NCBI GenBank assembly: GCA_034769895.1
Contig: CM068373.1
Coordinates: 438,259,080 to 438,323,079 of the forward strand
Reading direction: 5' to 3'
DNA length: 64,000 bases
Source of the DNA: Magicicada septendecula
Taxonomy: Eukaryota; Arthropoda; Insecta; Hemiptera; Cicadidae
Shown here: positions 1-11,022 of the stretch, piece after piece
How the letters are laid out: each line of letters starts with the position of its first letter
How positions within the stretch are numbered: position 1 is the stretch's first letter
Program-made: the position numbers and the translations under genes
Notes under the pieces: model-generated
Seen by the model: only the letters and a program-made list of their open reading frames with translations
What the model was told of the DNA's origin: nothing
Database searches by the model: none

Positions 1-1628
1 TTAGTGTTTTTTCTACATCTTATCTTGGGTATTCAGTATTCCCTGCTGTGCTAATTACTCACAATTTCCTGTTGGGCTGTTACTTACATTTAGTTTCATG
101 TGACATGTATTATTGGTTTTCATTATTATTACATAAATTTATGCATTTATTGTTTGGTAATGGTTCTCAAAGAGGTACTGAGTATTCTTGAAACTACTGT
201 AATGCTATTTTCCTCTTTCTGATTAAGTTTGACTGAGTTTTTTATGTAATTCTGTCATTCACTCTGTGGTTTGGTATTTTGGCTATTATATGTTTATAAA
301 ATTTAAATTATATAGTTGTGTTTCTTAGTTCATATTGGGTTTATTCTGTTCATTATTTATTCTAGTTTGGTTGTTGCATCATGTAAATACTTTTATCAGT
401 GTTTTTCTAATTGTTAGTTATGATTCTTTGTTGCAAATTCTGTTCAGTTGAGGTTATGTGTATACTCCTGAATGACAACAATGTCTATATGCATTAGCTT
501 AGTTTCTTGCATATTTTCTTATATATTTACCATGATTGTTATTACTATTATCTAGTACAATGGTTTTCTTTATTTTAATTCTATTATATACTGTTTCTTT
601 ACATATTATTATCTAATTCTGATTGGTTATTCACATACATATTGGGCGTTTACATTTGGTTTGGGTTGACTGTTTTTTAATCTAATACAGGTTGTCTTAT
701 CTCTGATATACTAATAATTACATTCTGTATTGACTTTACTTTCCACTCTCCTGATATTTAAATGTATATTTTGTAATGATTTTATATTTAAGGTCAGTCA
801 TGGTAGTTACTGGTAAGCAGTTCCATTTACTTTCATAATTGAGCAATTATTTCTTTACTTAATTTCAGTTTACTTGCAGTCTTTATTATGTTTTATTATA
901 TTATACTTTTGGTCTCATAGATAATACACTTATTGTCTGTGTTGTTTTATTTGAGATTGTTTTATACAACTGTTACCACTTATTATTTTCACTTTCTATA
1001 AACACTACACTTTCATTGTTTGTGTTAGTTTCTTTCAGCTCATGGTATATTAGTATTAATTAATTCACTGTAAGTAGCACACTATTATTGTCTATGGTTG
1101 CTTATTGAATTATTATATTGTCAATACTTTGTTCTTGGTCACTTTGTTTTCTTTCAGGTTCTTCCTTGTTGTGGTATTATTCCTCACTTACTTGGTACTC
1201 TTCATACTGCTAATATTATTTCCTTATTTTTCATATATTTTCTTCATTTATAATATATTTTCCTCACTTGTTGTGTACTCTTCACACTGGTAATATTATT
1301 TTATTTGTTTACTATATATTTTCCCTCTTCTTATATATTTTTCCCTCACTTATCGGATCTATTGCGTCCTGGTTGCTAACGTAGTTGCTTGGTTTACTTT
1401 TCCTCTTGTCATAACATTGATGATTCATTTAATTACAACTTCTTCCTGTGGGTGCTTATTTTCTTTAACATTATTTCTTCCTGGATATACAAGTTTGGCT
1501 TTGACATTTTAGTGTTGTCTTTCCTGTTGTTGGTGTGTTTGGCTGTATTAGCTTAGATATGTTCATGGTAGATCTTCATTTGGGTATTTGTGATGATATT
1601 TATGTAACGATTTTTTTGATGCTTAACA
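1..1628 (-). repeat. 3' LTR of Gypsy-A (partial; continues left of window)
   Basis: A T-rich stretch (plus strand) nearly identical to 13524-15150. On the minus strand the LTR begins TGTTAAGCATC at 1628, against TGTAATGCATC at 15150 in the other copy. A short purine-rich tract (AGGAAGGCAA, minus, 1638-1629) abuts it as a candidate polypurine tract. Similarity already holds at base 1, so the LTR very probably extends beyond the window. The short open frames here are AT-rich chance frames present in both copies. Confidence 0.85.
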
Positions 1629-2634
1629 TTTGCCTTCCTATAAGAATTGATTAATTCTGAATCCCTATACTAATATTTAATGAAGAATTTATCAATTGTT
1701 GTACTTTTCTTTATACTGAATCTTGTGTTCTTCTTGTATCCTTCCATTTTACTTTTATGAATCATACTTTATTTTTCCTTTGTATTTGTCTTCCCTAGAT
1801 CATTTAATTCCCTAACTATTTCTCTATCATTTTAGCTGGGGCAGTTCAGAGTGGCTCCTTTGGCATACATTCTCTGCTGGCCATACTAACATCAAATAAA
1901 TTCAGAGGTAAATCATCTCTGTTCAAAATATAAATGATTGCTGGAATAATTCTTCAGTCAATTCGTATCATATAAAATAAAAGTAGTCAATTTTCTGACT
2001 AATAATAAACATTCATGGGATTACTTCACGCATTTGCGGTTTATATTTAATTATATTTGTCTCTTCTTGATTCATCTCAACTTATTCTTCATATTTTTCT
2101 CTAGGATAATTCAGTTTACAGTTCTTCATTGGTATCTTCTCTTGATATCTTCCTTAGTATGGCATTGTTCATTATTCTTCGGTATTATTTAATCCTTCTT
2201 TTGGTAGTTCACTTTATATCACATTGTATTCTTCTGTATTTTCTTCACCCACATATCTGTGTAATATTTCATTTAATAGGCTCTCAATTGGCTTTGGTTT
2301 CATGCCTCATGTATTGTATATCCATTTTATAATGAAGTTCATTCACCTTTATTTTCCTCCTTCTTTTTGCAATTTCATCGTATATTATATTCCTCTTGTA
2401 TGTATGGGTAAGCTGGTATTTACATGTTGACTGGCTCTAGGAAGTTATATTTTTATGTGCCATGGATCTTGGGCGTCCTTCTCGTATATTATTCTTCTTT
2501 TTTATGTACACATTATTATATTATATTATTTTAGCAGTTTGTTAACATTCATTTTCATATTCATAGTTGTCATTTGCAAAGTTAATATCATCATAATGTA
2601 TTTTTCAAAATAATAGTCAGGCTCTTCATGTTAT
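1629..2634 (-). other. 3' noncoding segment of Gypsy-A between integrase and LTR
   Basis: About 1 kb of AT-rich DNA downstream of the integrase stop. No open frame resembles an envelope or other known domain; plus-strand frames of 60-70 codons are hydrophobic chance frames from T-rich DNA. The only recognisable signal is the candidate polypurine tract at the LTR border. Confidence 0.6.
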
Positions 2635-3535
2635 TCAAGCTTCAACATATTTTTTCAATGAAGTTTGATTGTAATTTCCCTTTATTCTTCTTGTTGCTGG
2701 ATCTTGTATTTCATATGTTTTATTCATGTTATCCTTTGTTACAGTATATGGGCCCGTGTAAAGCAATAATAATTTCTTGGCAATTCCTTCAATAGCATTT
2801 GGGAGTTCTCTGTTTCTTAATAACACTTTGTCTCCCACTTTGTATGTGATGATTTTAGGTTGTAATTTTTTATATTTAATTCTGAGCTTTTCTGCTTGTT
2901 CCACTGCATTATTGTAGAATTTTACTTGATTAAACTTGTACTCATTTCCTTGAGGAAAGTTGACCATCTCGACTATTTCTCTGGGTGGTCTCTTTTCAAA
3001 CATAGCTGTGTATGGTGTTTCATTTGTTGACTGATGATATGCTACGTTGATAAAATCTTCAGCTGGAGATAAATATTCTTCCCATTTTCGTTATTGTTTA
3101 TGGCAATATGTCCTCAATATTCTTCCCACCTCTCTGAGGACTTTCAGCGGGATTGCTGTTTGGATGGTATACAGAGGTTTTGTATGTTCTGATACCATGA
3201 TTTAGCAATGTATCCTTCCATTTTCTTCCTCTGAACTGTGTCCCGTAATCAGTGATTATGGACTTAGGTTTTCCAACTTCTGGGATATATTTTTGTATTA
3301 TTACTTCCAATAGTTTGTTTGTGGTGGTTCTATTTATTGCATAGAGCTTGGTAAATTTGGTGTAGTGGTCAAAAATTATTATCATAAATTTATATTGATG
3401 CCTTCCGCCACTACGCGGGAATGGTCCGCAAATGTCTACAAACACTTTCTCTAATTTCTCAGCAGAAGTAATAGGTATCATGACTCCCTCTTTTTTCTCA
3501 TTATTGCATTTTACCAGTTGACATAGGTGGGTCAT
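2635..3535 (-). pseudogene. Gypsy-A integrase (core and C-terminal domain), frameshifted
   Basis: The piece at 3535-3098 carries the retroviral integrase core: first catalytic Asp in VDICGPF, second in ITDYGTQF, and the third acidic residue in the NSNPAE segment, giving a D,D-35-E arrangement. Just after that Glu a frameshift moves the reading frame, and the C-terminal part (3003-2635) continues with a tract typical of the gypsy integrase tail: KVGDKVLLRNRE, then LLYTGPYTV and ending near KKYVEA. Only the last part of the N-terminal HHCC zinc finger remains (HLCQLVKC) before the DNA-element border at 3528. It would have inserted retroelement cDNA into the chromosome; as it stands it is truncated and frameshifted. 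Confidence 0.85.
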
Positions 3536-3630
3536 TCCATGTCAATTCAACCAGGCTATCTCACCCACCATTTTAGATTTTAATGAAACTTAGCTTGTTT
3601 GTTCTACCTATAGAGGTAAGGAACCACACC
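3528..3630. repeat. Left terminal inverted repeat of nested DNA element
   Basis: Inverted match of 7849-7967. Shared blocks include TGGGTCATTCCATGTCAA, CTCACCCACCAT, a block around AAACTTAGCTTGTTTG and a block around CTATAGAGGTAAGGAACC. It lacks the A-rich run found in the right copy. Confidence 0.85.
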
Positions 3631-3633
3631 AGG

Positions 3634-4139
3634 TTAGAACTTTAAAGGTGAACACCCCACATCTGTTAAAGAAGCATTTAAAGAATCAATAGCATCTTCT
3701 TTTTGTAATTCATTAACTTCAAAATCATCGTCATCATTTAGCTGCAAGTCTTCTTCATCGCTACCATGATTAGCTGGAGTAGTAAATAACGTTTTACGCC
3801 AAGAGGAACATAATTTTTCTCCAGGTTTAATTTTAAGCCTTGCTTTACACATACCCTGCTCTGTTCTAAACTTACCACTCTTAAAGTTTTGTTTATAGGT
3901 TTCTTGTGTCTTTTGTAAGGATCACGACAAGTTTTTTGTAGGAATTCATACTTTTTTAAAAATAAACTCTTATGGTGAAGGCATACTGTAGTAAGATTGT
4001 GTACTTCAGTTCTTAGCTGTAGTAAATTTAGTTCTTCCTCAGACAATTCACATGCATTTTCTATTGCTTTTTTGGTGACATAACTTATTTTGTGACATTC
4101 TGTCTGTGTTATTATCCCTACACTGCACTTATCTTCCAT
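3634..4139 (-). pseudogene. DNA-transposon-type zinc-binding protein fragment, frameshifted
   Basis: The frame begins at 4139 with MEDKCSV and shows spaced Cys/His residues (VCLHHKSLFLKKYEFLQ, then TCRDPYKRHKKP). After a frameshift near 3850 a second frame continues with KPGEKLC and ends in an acidic stretch followed by LNASLTDVGCSPLKF. From memory of insect and cnidarian transposon proteins, the pattern H-x-FL-x-C-DP-KH followed by L-PG-K-LC recurs as an N-terminal module; the catalytic part is missing. It is the only coding trace of the 3528-7967 element. The exact superfamily is not established. Confidence 0.5.
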
Positions 4140-4182
4140 TTCAAATTACAGTGAAATAGCAAATTCAAATTTCTTATACATA

Positions 4183-4900
4183 CATACATACATACATACA
4201 TCCTCGGCGCTACAGCCCAGTCCGGGCCTGGCCTCCAAAAGAAATCTTCCCCACTGGTCTCTACTCCCGGCCAGTGTCCACCAGTTTGCTGCACCCAGCC
4301 TCACTGCCTCCTTACCATCCTGGTCCAGCCATCTTGTACGCGGTCTTCCCTTCCTTCTCCTTCCCATTGGCAAATAATTCATCACTCTTTTTGGGATTCT
4401 ATCCTCTGCCATTCTCTGCACATGACCAGCCCAACGCAATCTGTTAATTTGTATGAGTTGCACGATTGGAAGATCTTTAAACCTTTCGTACAACTCTCTA
4501 TTATGCAGTCGCCTCCAAATGTCGTTTTCCCTCACAGGGCCATAGATTCTCCTCAGTACCCTCTCAAAAACGGATAGTTTCTGCTCATCTAGTTTTTTTA
4601 ACACCCAGCATTCCAAGCCATACATCAGGACTGGTCTAATCAAGGTCTTGTATAGGGCGGCTTTTGTATCTTTACTTATTAATTTTGATTTAAAATGTTT
4701 CACCAGTCCGAAGTAACACCTATTAGCATATAATATCCGTTTTTAATATCTCTAGAGGAGTCATTTCCAGAGTCCACATATGACCCGAGATATGGAAAAC
4801 CCTGAACCTTTTCAAATTCATAATCGTTAATGCGCAGGGACAGGGCACGAGTGTTGGCACCTACAACCATATATTTGGTTTTGCTTTGGTTTATAACCAA
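4183..4900 (-). pseudogene. RTE LINE C-terminal region
   Basis: After the frameshift, 4900-4700 carries the end of the RT thumb (KYMVVGANTR, FPYLGSYVDS). A further break leads to 4703, from where the frame shows LIRPVLMYGLECW, RVLRRIYGPV, RLRWAGHVQRM and GRRRKGRPRTRWLD, all typical of the RTE C-terminus. It ends in the tetranucleotide tail. Three frames are needed for the ORF, so the copy is inactive. Confidence 0.85.
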
Positions 4901-6089
4901 GCCCCATAGCCTTAGCGGACAACTCCAGTTCGTGAAAGGCTTCCTTTAAGCCAGATTCAGACCTACTTATGACGTCAATGTCATCGGCATAGGCCAGAAG
5001 CTGTACCTTCTTGTGAAATATGTGTCCGCTAGTTTGAATTCCTGAATCCCTGATGACCTTTTCTAGAGCTATGTTGAACAACAGACACGCTAAGGCATCT
5101 CCTTGTTTCAACCCATTCAATGTTTTTAAGGAGTTAGATAGATTTGATTGTATTCTGATTTGGCACTTAGAATTGGACATAACTACTCCAACCATACGCA
5201 CCAACTTAGATGGTATATTCAACTCCTTCATAGCTCTATATAGCATTTTCCGGTTGATTGAATCATATGCCGACTGGAAATCCACAAAGAGAAGGTGAGT
5301 GGCCACTCCATATTCCAACGTTTTTTCCAGGATTTGCCTTAGTATAAATATTTGGTCTGTTGTTGACCTATTCCTAGTGAATCCACACTGATATTCTTTT
5401 ATGTTTTCCTCAGCGTAGGGAAGCAGCCTAGAAAATATGATGTTGGACAACACCTTATATGCTGTATTAAGTAGAGAGATGCCCCTATAATTTTTACATA
5501 TGAGCGGATCACCCTTTTTATGTATTAAACACACCACCCCATTGTTCCACTCATCAGGCATTACCTCCTCCAGCCATATTCGCTCTATGAGATGGGCAAA
5601 TTCCTTTATGAAATCTCCTCCTGCGCTCTTTAATAGTTCCCCTGGTAAACCATCGGAACCTGCTGCCTTGTTATTTTTAAGCTTTTCTAGAGCTTCATAC
5701 ACCTCTTCATAGGATGGCACCAACTCCTCTCTATCATCCTCGAATTCTCCTGCTTCCTCTTCATTCTCAGATGCCTCCATCGAAGCCTCCCCAACTGAGC
5801 CTAGCAACTCTTCGAAGTGTTCTGTCCATCTCCTGATTACGCCACCATTATCACTCACAAGGCTACCATTATTATCCCTACAGGCATTTGTTCTAGGCTG
5901 AAATTCCTGTCTCATATCATTCACCTTCCTGTACATATCTCGGCTCAGCCTTTTACTCTTATATTCCTCTATCTTTTTCATCTGTCTCATCATATACTCC
6001 CTCTTTTTTCCTCTATGAATCTTCTTTTCCCTCCGCCTGGCCTTCCTGTATTCCTCTTGAACAGCCCTAGTGCATTTCCTTTGGATCAT
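4827..6089 (-). pseudogene. RTE LINE reverse transcriptase
   Basis: A 420-codon frame. It contains an N-terminal basic spacer, then RT blocks: NNKAAGSDGLPGELLK, VVCLIHKKGDPLICKNYRGI, FTRNRSTTDQIF, LLFVDFQSAYDSINR (first catalytic Asp), GLKQGDALACLLFN and LLAYADDIDVIS, where the YADD box with the two catalytic Asp is intact. The frame then shifts near 4895, so the last RT part continues in another frame. RT would copy LINE RNA at the nicked target. Confidence 0.92.
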
Positions 6090-6095
6090 AAATTT

Positions 6096-6834
6096 CTATG
6101 TCTTGTTTTTGAAGTCAGTTGCCTCTTCACACTCCTTATCAAACCACTCATCTCGCCCATGTCTCGTCTTCAAACCAATGATTTCTTCTCCCGTGGTCAC
6201 TAACATGTTTTTTAGATTAAGCCAGTGGTTTTCTATATCTTGTTCCTCACGGCATTCAAGTCTCCACTGTCTAATTTTCTCATTAGTAACTTCCTCGAAC
6301 CTCCGTTTTATTTCTTCTTCCTTTAGTATTTCTTTATTGTATCTAACAGTCTTTATTCCTTTTTCATTTCTATTATTGGAGATTCTAGCTCTCAGTTTTG
6401 CAACCACGTAGTGATCGCTATCCATGTTGGCACTTCTATAAACTCTAACGTCTTGTAAGTCTGACTTATGGCGGCCATACAATAGGACGTGATCTATTTG
6501 ATTGACCGTTCTCCCATCTGGAGAGATCCATGTGCCCTTATGTATGTCTTTATGGTCGAAGAAAGTCCCTCCTATGATCATATTTTGACCAACTGCGAAG
6601 TTCAATAGTCGGAAACCATTGTCTGAATGTTCAGAGTGTAAACTATACTTTCCTATATTACTACAAGCATGGCTGCTTCCCACTTTGGCATTTAAGTCAC
6701 CTATGATTATTTTTATGTCATGTCTAGGGCTGCTAGCATACGCATACTCCAGCAAGTCATAAAAATCATGTTTCTCCTCCTCAGGCTTATCATCAGTTGG
6801 GGCATGCACGTTTATTATAGTATAATTAAAGAAG
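6096..6834 (-). pseudogene. RTE LINE endonuclease domain (5'-truncated)
   Basis: The frame enters at the truncation point and runs through NVHAPT, the DIKIIIGDLNAKVG strand with the catalytic Asp-x-Asn, the QIDHVLLYGRH segment and the MDSDHYVVAKLR motif with the catalytic Ser-Asp-His. These are hallmarks of the exonuclease/endonuclease/phosphatase fold that nicks target DNA for target-primed reverse transcription. The N-terminal strands of the fold are lost through 5' truncation. It is separated from the RT frame (starting at 6089) by a frame break near 6090. Confidence 0.9.
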
Positions 6835-6848
6835 ATTTCTTATACATA

Positions 6849-7848
6849 TGGTAATTTAAAACAAATGTTCTAGCAAATATACTTTCATTGTTATTGTTTA
6901 TTTCTTTTAAAATACTTATGAAAGTTCACTTACTTACAGTTTACTAGTGTTAATAATCCATAAAAGTAATTAAAACACACAGTAACCACTATACACTCAC
7001 ACATAGAATTAATAAATAAAATACTAAGCAGTAATACACTATGCTGTTTCCTCAAGAAGCACAAGTAACAGACTGACTAGGCAAGCAAAGAATAGATTGT
7101 CTGATTAAACCTGCCTGTCCAGACATGTCTGCACACAAACAAACATGACTGCACACTTTGCAAGCTGGGCCTGTTTCTACTTGCAGCTTTCTTGTTTTTG
7201 AATTCAATTAGTTCAAATAAGATTTTTTTATTCTTACTTTTTTAATTTAATTAAGAATTAATTGTAATTGAATAATTACTTACTACTCATTTATTTATTG
7301 CTTATTACTTATTTCTACTTGTTGCTTATTTCTAATATTGCAAGTGGCAGTTTAATAATTGACATAGGCCATGGCCTATGTCTTACAATGGCTCAATTAG
7401 TTATTTTAAACGTTTACATTTAGTTAAAAAAAAACTATACAAAGGAATGAAACCACAAACATTTTATTTTTTTATATTGTAGCCCATTTCATTAGGATTA
7501 TTTAGAAGGAAAAAAAATTGGGATTATCCCTTTCCCTTCTTAAGATATTGAGTTTAACGCTAAACCATGTTTTCATTTTTAAAAATTTTAGAGATGCAAA
7601 AATAAGATGGTTTTCTGCTAAAATGGTTAACCTTAGAAGGATTTTGTATTTTTCTCTGGAATCCCTATAGTTTAAAGAGTAAAACTTCACAATTTCACAA
7701 CGATTGGATGTAAAATAAACAAGTTACAAATTATTTTATATTTACTGACACTTCTTGTGTCGCGAGATCCAAACAGCAAAATGTGAAAAACCTCAAAACT
7801 TTGAATAGCCATAACATGATAACAAAGTAAGATATAGTGTTCAAATTT
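6849..7848. other. AT-rich interior of nested DNA element, no gene
   Basis: One kilobase without a supported coding region. Notable only for a perfect 22 bp palindrome (7361-7382, half-site GACATAGGCCA) and poly-A/T runs. A 62-codon minus frame at 7502-7690 is AT-rich and not recognised. Confidence 0.5.
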
Positions 7849-7967
7849 GGTGTGGTTCCTTACCTCTATAGGTAGAACAAACAAGCTAAGTTTCATTAAA
7901 ATCTGAGATGGTGGGTGAGAAAATTGTTTTTTTTTTTTTTGTGGTTGAATTGACATGGAATGACCCA
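7849..7967. repeat. Right terminal inverted repeat of nested DNA element
   Basis: Inverted match of 3528-3630, with an extra poly-T/poly-A run (about 7927-7940) next to the outermost 26 bp. It abuts the truncated protease/RT spacer of Gypsy-A. Confidence 0.85.
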
Positions 7968-8736
7968 GATGACATTGCTTCATATGGTTTCTTACTCTTC
8001 GATTCATGTCTCTGAAATACACATGTTTATACTGATTATATATGTTAATCAATTTTGCTATCTGGTCATTTGTTAAATTTCTGTCGACTCTGGCTGACTG
8101 GAACTTTTTTATTTCATCTAATTTTTCTGTCCACAAGGTGTCTCCCTCGGCTTGGTGATGTATTCTATTTATTGCTGTTTGTCTCCTGTGATCATAATCT
8201 TCTCTTATATAATATATTACACGGTCGGGATGGGGTTCACTGCTTCCAGTCGATTCCGCCGTCCATTTAATATTACTTGAGCTTAGGGATACTTTGGCTC
8301 TGCTCATGTCAATTACGGCCGCATATCTTCTTAATATGTCGCAGCCAATTAATAAGTTGAAAGGTAGCCCGCTTGCTACCAAAAATATCATAGGGATTGT
8401 TTCACCATTGCTGGATATTTCTAGTTGAACTTGGTTCCGTATGGTCTTGTTCTGTCGACCTGTTGCTCCAATTAATATTATATTGTTAATTGGCAATGTT
8501 GGTATGGTGGTTTTATTTTCAGCCTGGATGCGATTCAGTTCGACCTTGTCTATCAGCGAGACGTTTGTTCCGGTGTCAATCATTACAGTGGTAGGTATTC
8601 CGTTGGCTTGTACTGCTATATAGGCTATTTCATTATTACTTGTTTCGCTGATACTATTGTGCTTTTCTTCTAATAAATCTTTTCTGATATCCTTCAAGTA
8701 ATTGGTTCGAATGATAGTAATTGGTTTTTTTATCAT
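7968..8736 (-). pseudogene. Gypsy-A retropepsin (aspartic protease), truncated before RT
   Basis: The catalytic motif is VMIDTGTNVSLID (D-T/S-G), followed by the flap region around IILIGATGRQNK and the FNLLIGCDILRRY strand with the conserved G-x-D/N-I-L of retroviral-type proteases. The frame goes on into the pre-RT spacer (IYNQYKHVYF) and is cut by the inverted repeat at 7967. From there to 7687 the open frame is only read-through into the DNA element. It would process the Gag-Pol polyprotein as a dimer. Catalytic residues look intact. Confidence 0.88.
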
Positions 8737-8807
8737 TTTTCGCTACGTTAGACCCAATAGATCGGTTCGGTGAGGGTGTTCTTAAGGTTTTCACTGCCGT
8801 TGTCCGT

Positions 8808-9598
8808 TTAAATGTAGGTCACCATCTTCGGTGCTCCTTTCTGTCGTGTTGGATGCATTCTGCTCTCGTGACTCTGGCCGGTTTCCAGAATGATAGTCAT
8901 TCCCATGGTCTGGTCTCCGCTGAGTGTCTTCACAGCTACGGCTCCTGCTTGTATTGTATCCGGATTCTTGCCTCTCACCGTCGCTGCTGCTTCGGCTGTT
9001 ATGTCCATTGTAAATCCGGTGACCTTGATAATATCGTCTTCCATTGTCATTATGACTAGTATGGACATAATGTACCCTTCGATAATTATTGTTGCTGTTA
9101 TTATTGCCATTATTTGGCCAGTAATTGCTAGGCCGGTAATAATTATTGTTTGGCCTGTAGTTATTGTTGTCGTTATTTGGCCGGTAATTGTTATTATTAT
9201 TGTTATAGTTATTTGGCCTTGAAGTATTGTTGTCATGGCCACTGTTATTATTGTTATTAGTGTTATTCGGCCGTGGATTCTGGTCGTTATTATATCTGTT
9301 CGGTGGTTAAAATTTCCCCGGTAGTTTGGTCGGTCATTGTTAGGGTTATTGTAAGTATTACCGGGTCCACTCCGGTCATAATAGGGTCCTGGTCTCTGGC
9401 GATTTCTTTGATAGTATCTCTCCTGCTCGTGATTTTATAGGAGTGCAGACATCGCTTGAATCGTTTTGATTTGTCCAGTTAACCTAGCTTGTGAGACCCC
9501 CTCATTGAAATGGTATGCCAACTTGGTTACTAGGCACTCTTCCAGTATGATGGGCTCGAGATTTCTCGCAAGGCATATTTTACCTAGAAAGTATGCGG
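8808..9598 (-). pseudogene. Gypsy-A Gag C-terminal Asn/Tyr/Arg-rich region
   Basis: In the proper minus frame the DNA encodes a low-complexity tail with repeated NYRPNN-like units, rich in Asn, Tyr, Arg and Pro, ending in an Arg/Ser/His/Glu-rich part. No CCHC knuckle is evident, so RNA binding may rely on basic residues as in some gypsy Gags (inference). A TAA stop near 9435 interrupts the frame between capsid and this tail. The apparent Ile/Thr-rich minus frame and Val/Ile-rich plus frame in the same place are shadows of the AAT/ATT repeats. Confidence 0.6.
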
Positions 9599-10048
9599 TC
9601 ATTGATAATCCGTTATTGTAGTCGTACTTCCATTACTAATGTTATCCCGGACAATATTTTGCGTGGATTCAGACCAGTATTTGGTTTTGAAAGCCGCCTT
9701 GAATGCTGCATAGTTTTGTACTTCATGTCTGGTCGCCGTCCACCAGTTATCGTGGATGTTCTTGAAATACTCGTCCAGCATCCCCTTTATTATTGTCCAC
9801 CGATTTTCTTGATTTCTGGCTAATGCTTCGTCGACCCTCTCCAGGAATTCTATCGGGTTCTTCTTATATGTTCGGAAGTCGATGCTTTCCCGGCTGTCTA
9901 GGTGTGGTATTCCTGCCATCGTAATCGGGCACATTCTCATTGTGTTTATTTCCTCCCGGAGGTTGTTAAACTCTCGTTGCTGTTGCTCGGTCATCCGTTC
10001 TTTATCACTATTTACTTGGTCTTTTACTGCATTCACGGTTATGTTCAA
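9599..10048 (-). pseudogene. Gypsy-A Gag capsid-like domain
   Basis: The frame carries a retrotransposon Gag pattern: NPIEFLERVDEAL, then WTIIKGMLDEYFKNI, NWWTATRHEV and FKAAFKTKYW, matching the helical capsid core of Ty3/gypsy Gag. The frame begins within a long helical region and ends near the protein border to the Asn-rich tail. It would build the virus-like particle in the cytoplasm. It is continuous with the coiled-coil frame upstream only if a frame break around 10050-10100 is bridged. Confidence 0.8.
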
Positions 10049-10931
10049 TGCTTCGCATTTCTCTCCCAGGGTTGTATGTGTTAGTGCCAGGTCTGCTTGT
10101 CAGGTTTCGACTGATTCCATTTGTTTCATTTGAACTTCCTCGATTGTGTTTATTCTTGCATTGATGTCCTCCGTAGTCTGTGTTATTTCTTGTTTATTTT
10201 GTTCACAATCTTTTTGTACTTCAGAAATTTCTTTCCTGATTTCTGTCACGGCCGTCTCCACCTTTTCCTCCGTCGCCTCCTTATTTTCTTCCATCTTTTT
10301 ATTCATTGTTTCTATGGTTGTTTTGGCGATCTCTTCCGTGCGTTTGTTATTATCGGCTATTTGTTGCCATATTTTTTGGTTATCGAGTTGGATTGCTTCG
10401 ATTTTCTCGTCAATTTCTTTATTCTGATTCTCAATATTCTTGTTGGTCTGATTACTATTTTCTTTTAATTCATCAATTTTCGTATCGGTTTTGTCAAAGT
10501 TTCTTCCATTTTCTTATTCAACAATTCCATGTTCTTCTGGTTATCTTTTTGGCCTTCCTCAATTTTCTTATGGGTTTTGTGTAAAGTGTCTTCCATTTTT
10601 TTCTGGCCGTCTTCCATTTTCTTATTGGTTCCTTTTGTTGATTCTTCGACAGTCTTGCTGAACTCGTTTATGAGCCTTCTTATATCCTATAAGCTCACAT
10701 TCTCTGATTGGGCGTGTACCTCCAGTTGTACTGATTCTTCCAGTCGGTCGGTTCTTCAAGCTGTATTAATTTTTCCGGTTGCTGGAGTTTCTCCACCTGT
10801 TCGGGTTGTCTAGGTTCCCTTACGGTTAGAATTTCTTCTATATCTTCGGCTGATGTTGTTTCTTTTTCCTCCATTCTAGTCTCTTTTTCGTCTTCCGCCG
10901 CTCGCTTCTTGGAAGTCGCTCTCCTTATCAT
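10049..10931 (-). pseudogene. Gypsy-A Gag N-terminal coiled-coil region, broken frames
   Basis: A first frame starts at ATG 10931 (MIRRATSKKRAAEDEKETR) and is Lys/Glu-rich. Frame breaks follow at about 10690 and 10500. The rest down to 10100 encodes heptad-like, highly charged sequence (KIWQQIADNNKRTEEIAK; EIRKEISEVQKDCEQNKQ). This is a long predicted coiled coil in front of the capsid. The ATG at 10931 lies about 90 bp downstream of the primer binding site, as expected for a Gag start. The long hydrophobic plus-strand frames here are complements of the coiled coil. Confidence 0.7.
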
Positions 10932-11022
10932 TTTTGTAGTATAGTATTGTAACTACCGCTCGAATTAAGTTTAAAATATTTAATATTTATTTATTTAGTC
11001 ACTTGGTTGACCTAATTCGATG

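Larger units (their letters stand above)
4183..6834 (-). mobile_element. RTE-clade LINE, 5'-truncated, with 14 bp target-site duplication
   Basis: Apurinic-type endonuclease, reverse transcriptase and the typical C-terminal extension follow each other on the minus strand. The 3' end is a TATG/CATA tetranucleotide run (about 4181-4200), as is usual for RTE elements. The 14-mer ATTTCTTATACATA flanks it at 4169-4182 and 6835-6848, which fixes the insertion borders. The 5' end is truncated within the endonuclease. It lies inside the DNA element at 3528-7967. Confidence 0.9.
3528..7967. mobile_element. DNA element with ~100 bp terminal inverted repeats, nested in Gypsy-A
   Basis: Both ends begin TGGGTCATTCCATGTCAA and stay similar for about 100 bp in inverted orientation. 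The 4.4 kb interior holds a degenerate minus-strand ORF near the left end, an RTE LINE (4183-6834) and AT-rich noncoding DNA. I could not find a clean target-site duplication: flanks are gacatagg on the left and gatgacat on the right. The element occupies exactly the space where the host gypsy RT/RNase H should be. Superfamily not recognised; the ORF resembles zinc-finger-bearing proteins of insect DNA transposons. Confidence 0.75.

Noticed and set aside
1-1628. Tandem duplication of genomic DNA with 13524-15150
   Set aside because: The copies flank gag, protease and integrase in proper order, with a primer site and polypurine-like tract at the expected places; LTRs explain it.
5053-6411. Plus-strand ORFs across the LINE
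   Set aside because: Antisense shadows of the endonuclease and RT frames.
8890-9222. 110-codon Val/Ile-rich plus-strand membrane-like protein
   Set aside because: Complement of the AAT-rich Gag tail of Gypsy-A; composition is fully explained by ATT repeats.
10121-10813. Hydrophobic plus-strand ORFs resembling multi-pass membrane proteins
   Set aside because: Complement of the Lys/Glu coiled-coil codons gives Phe/Leu/Ser codons; no independent support.
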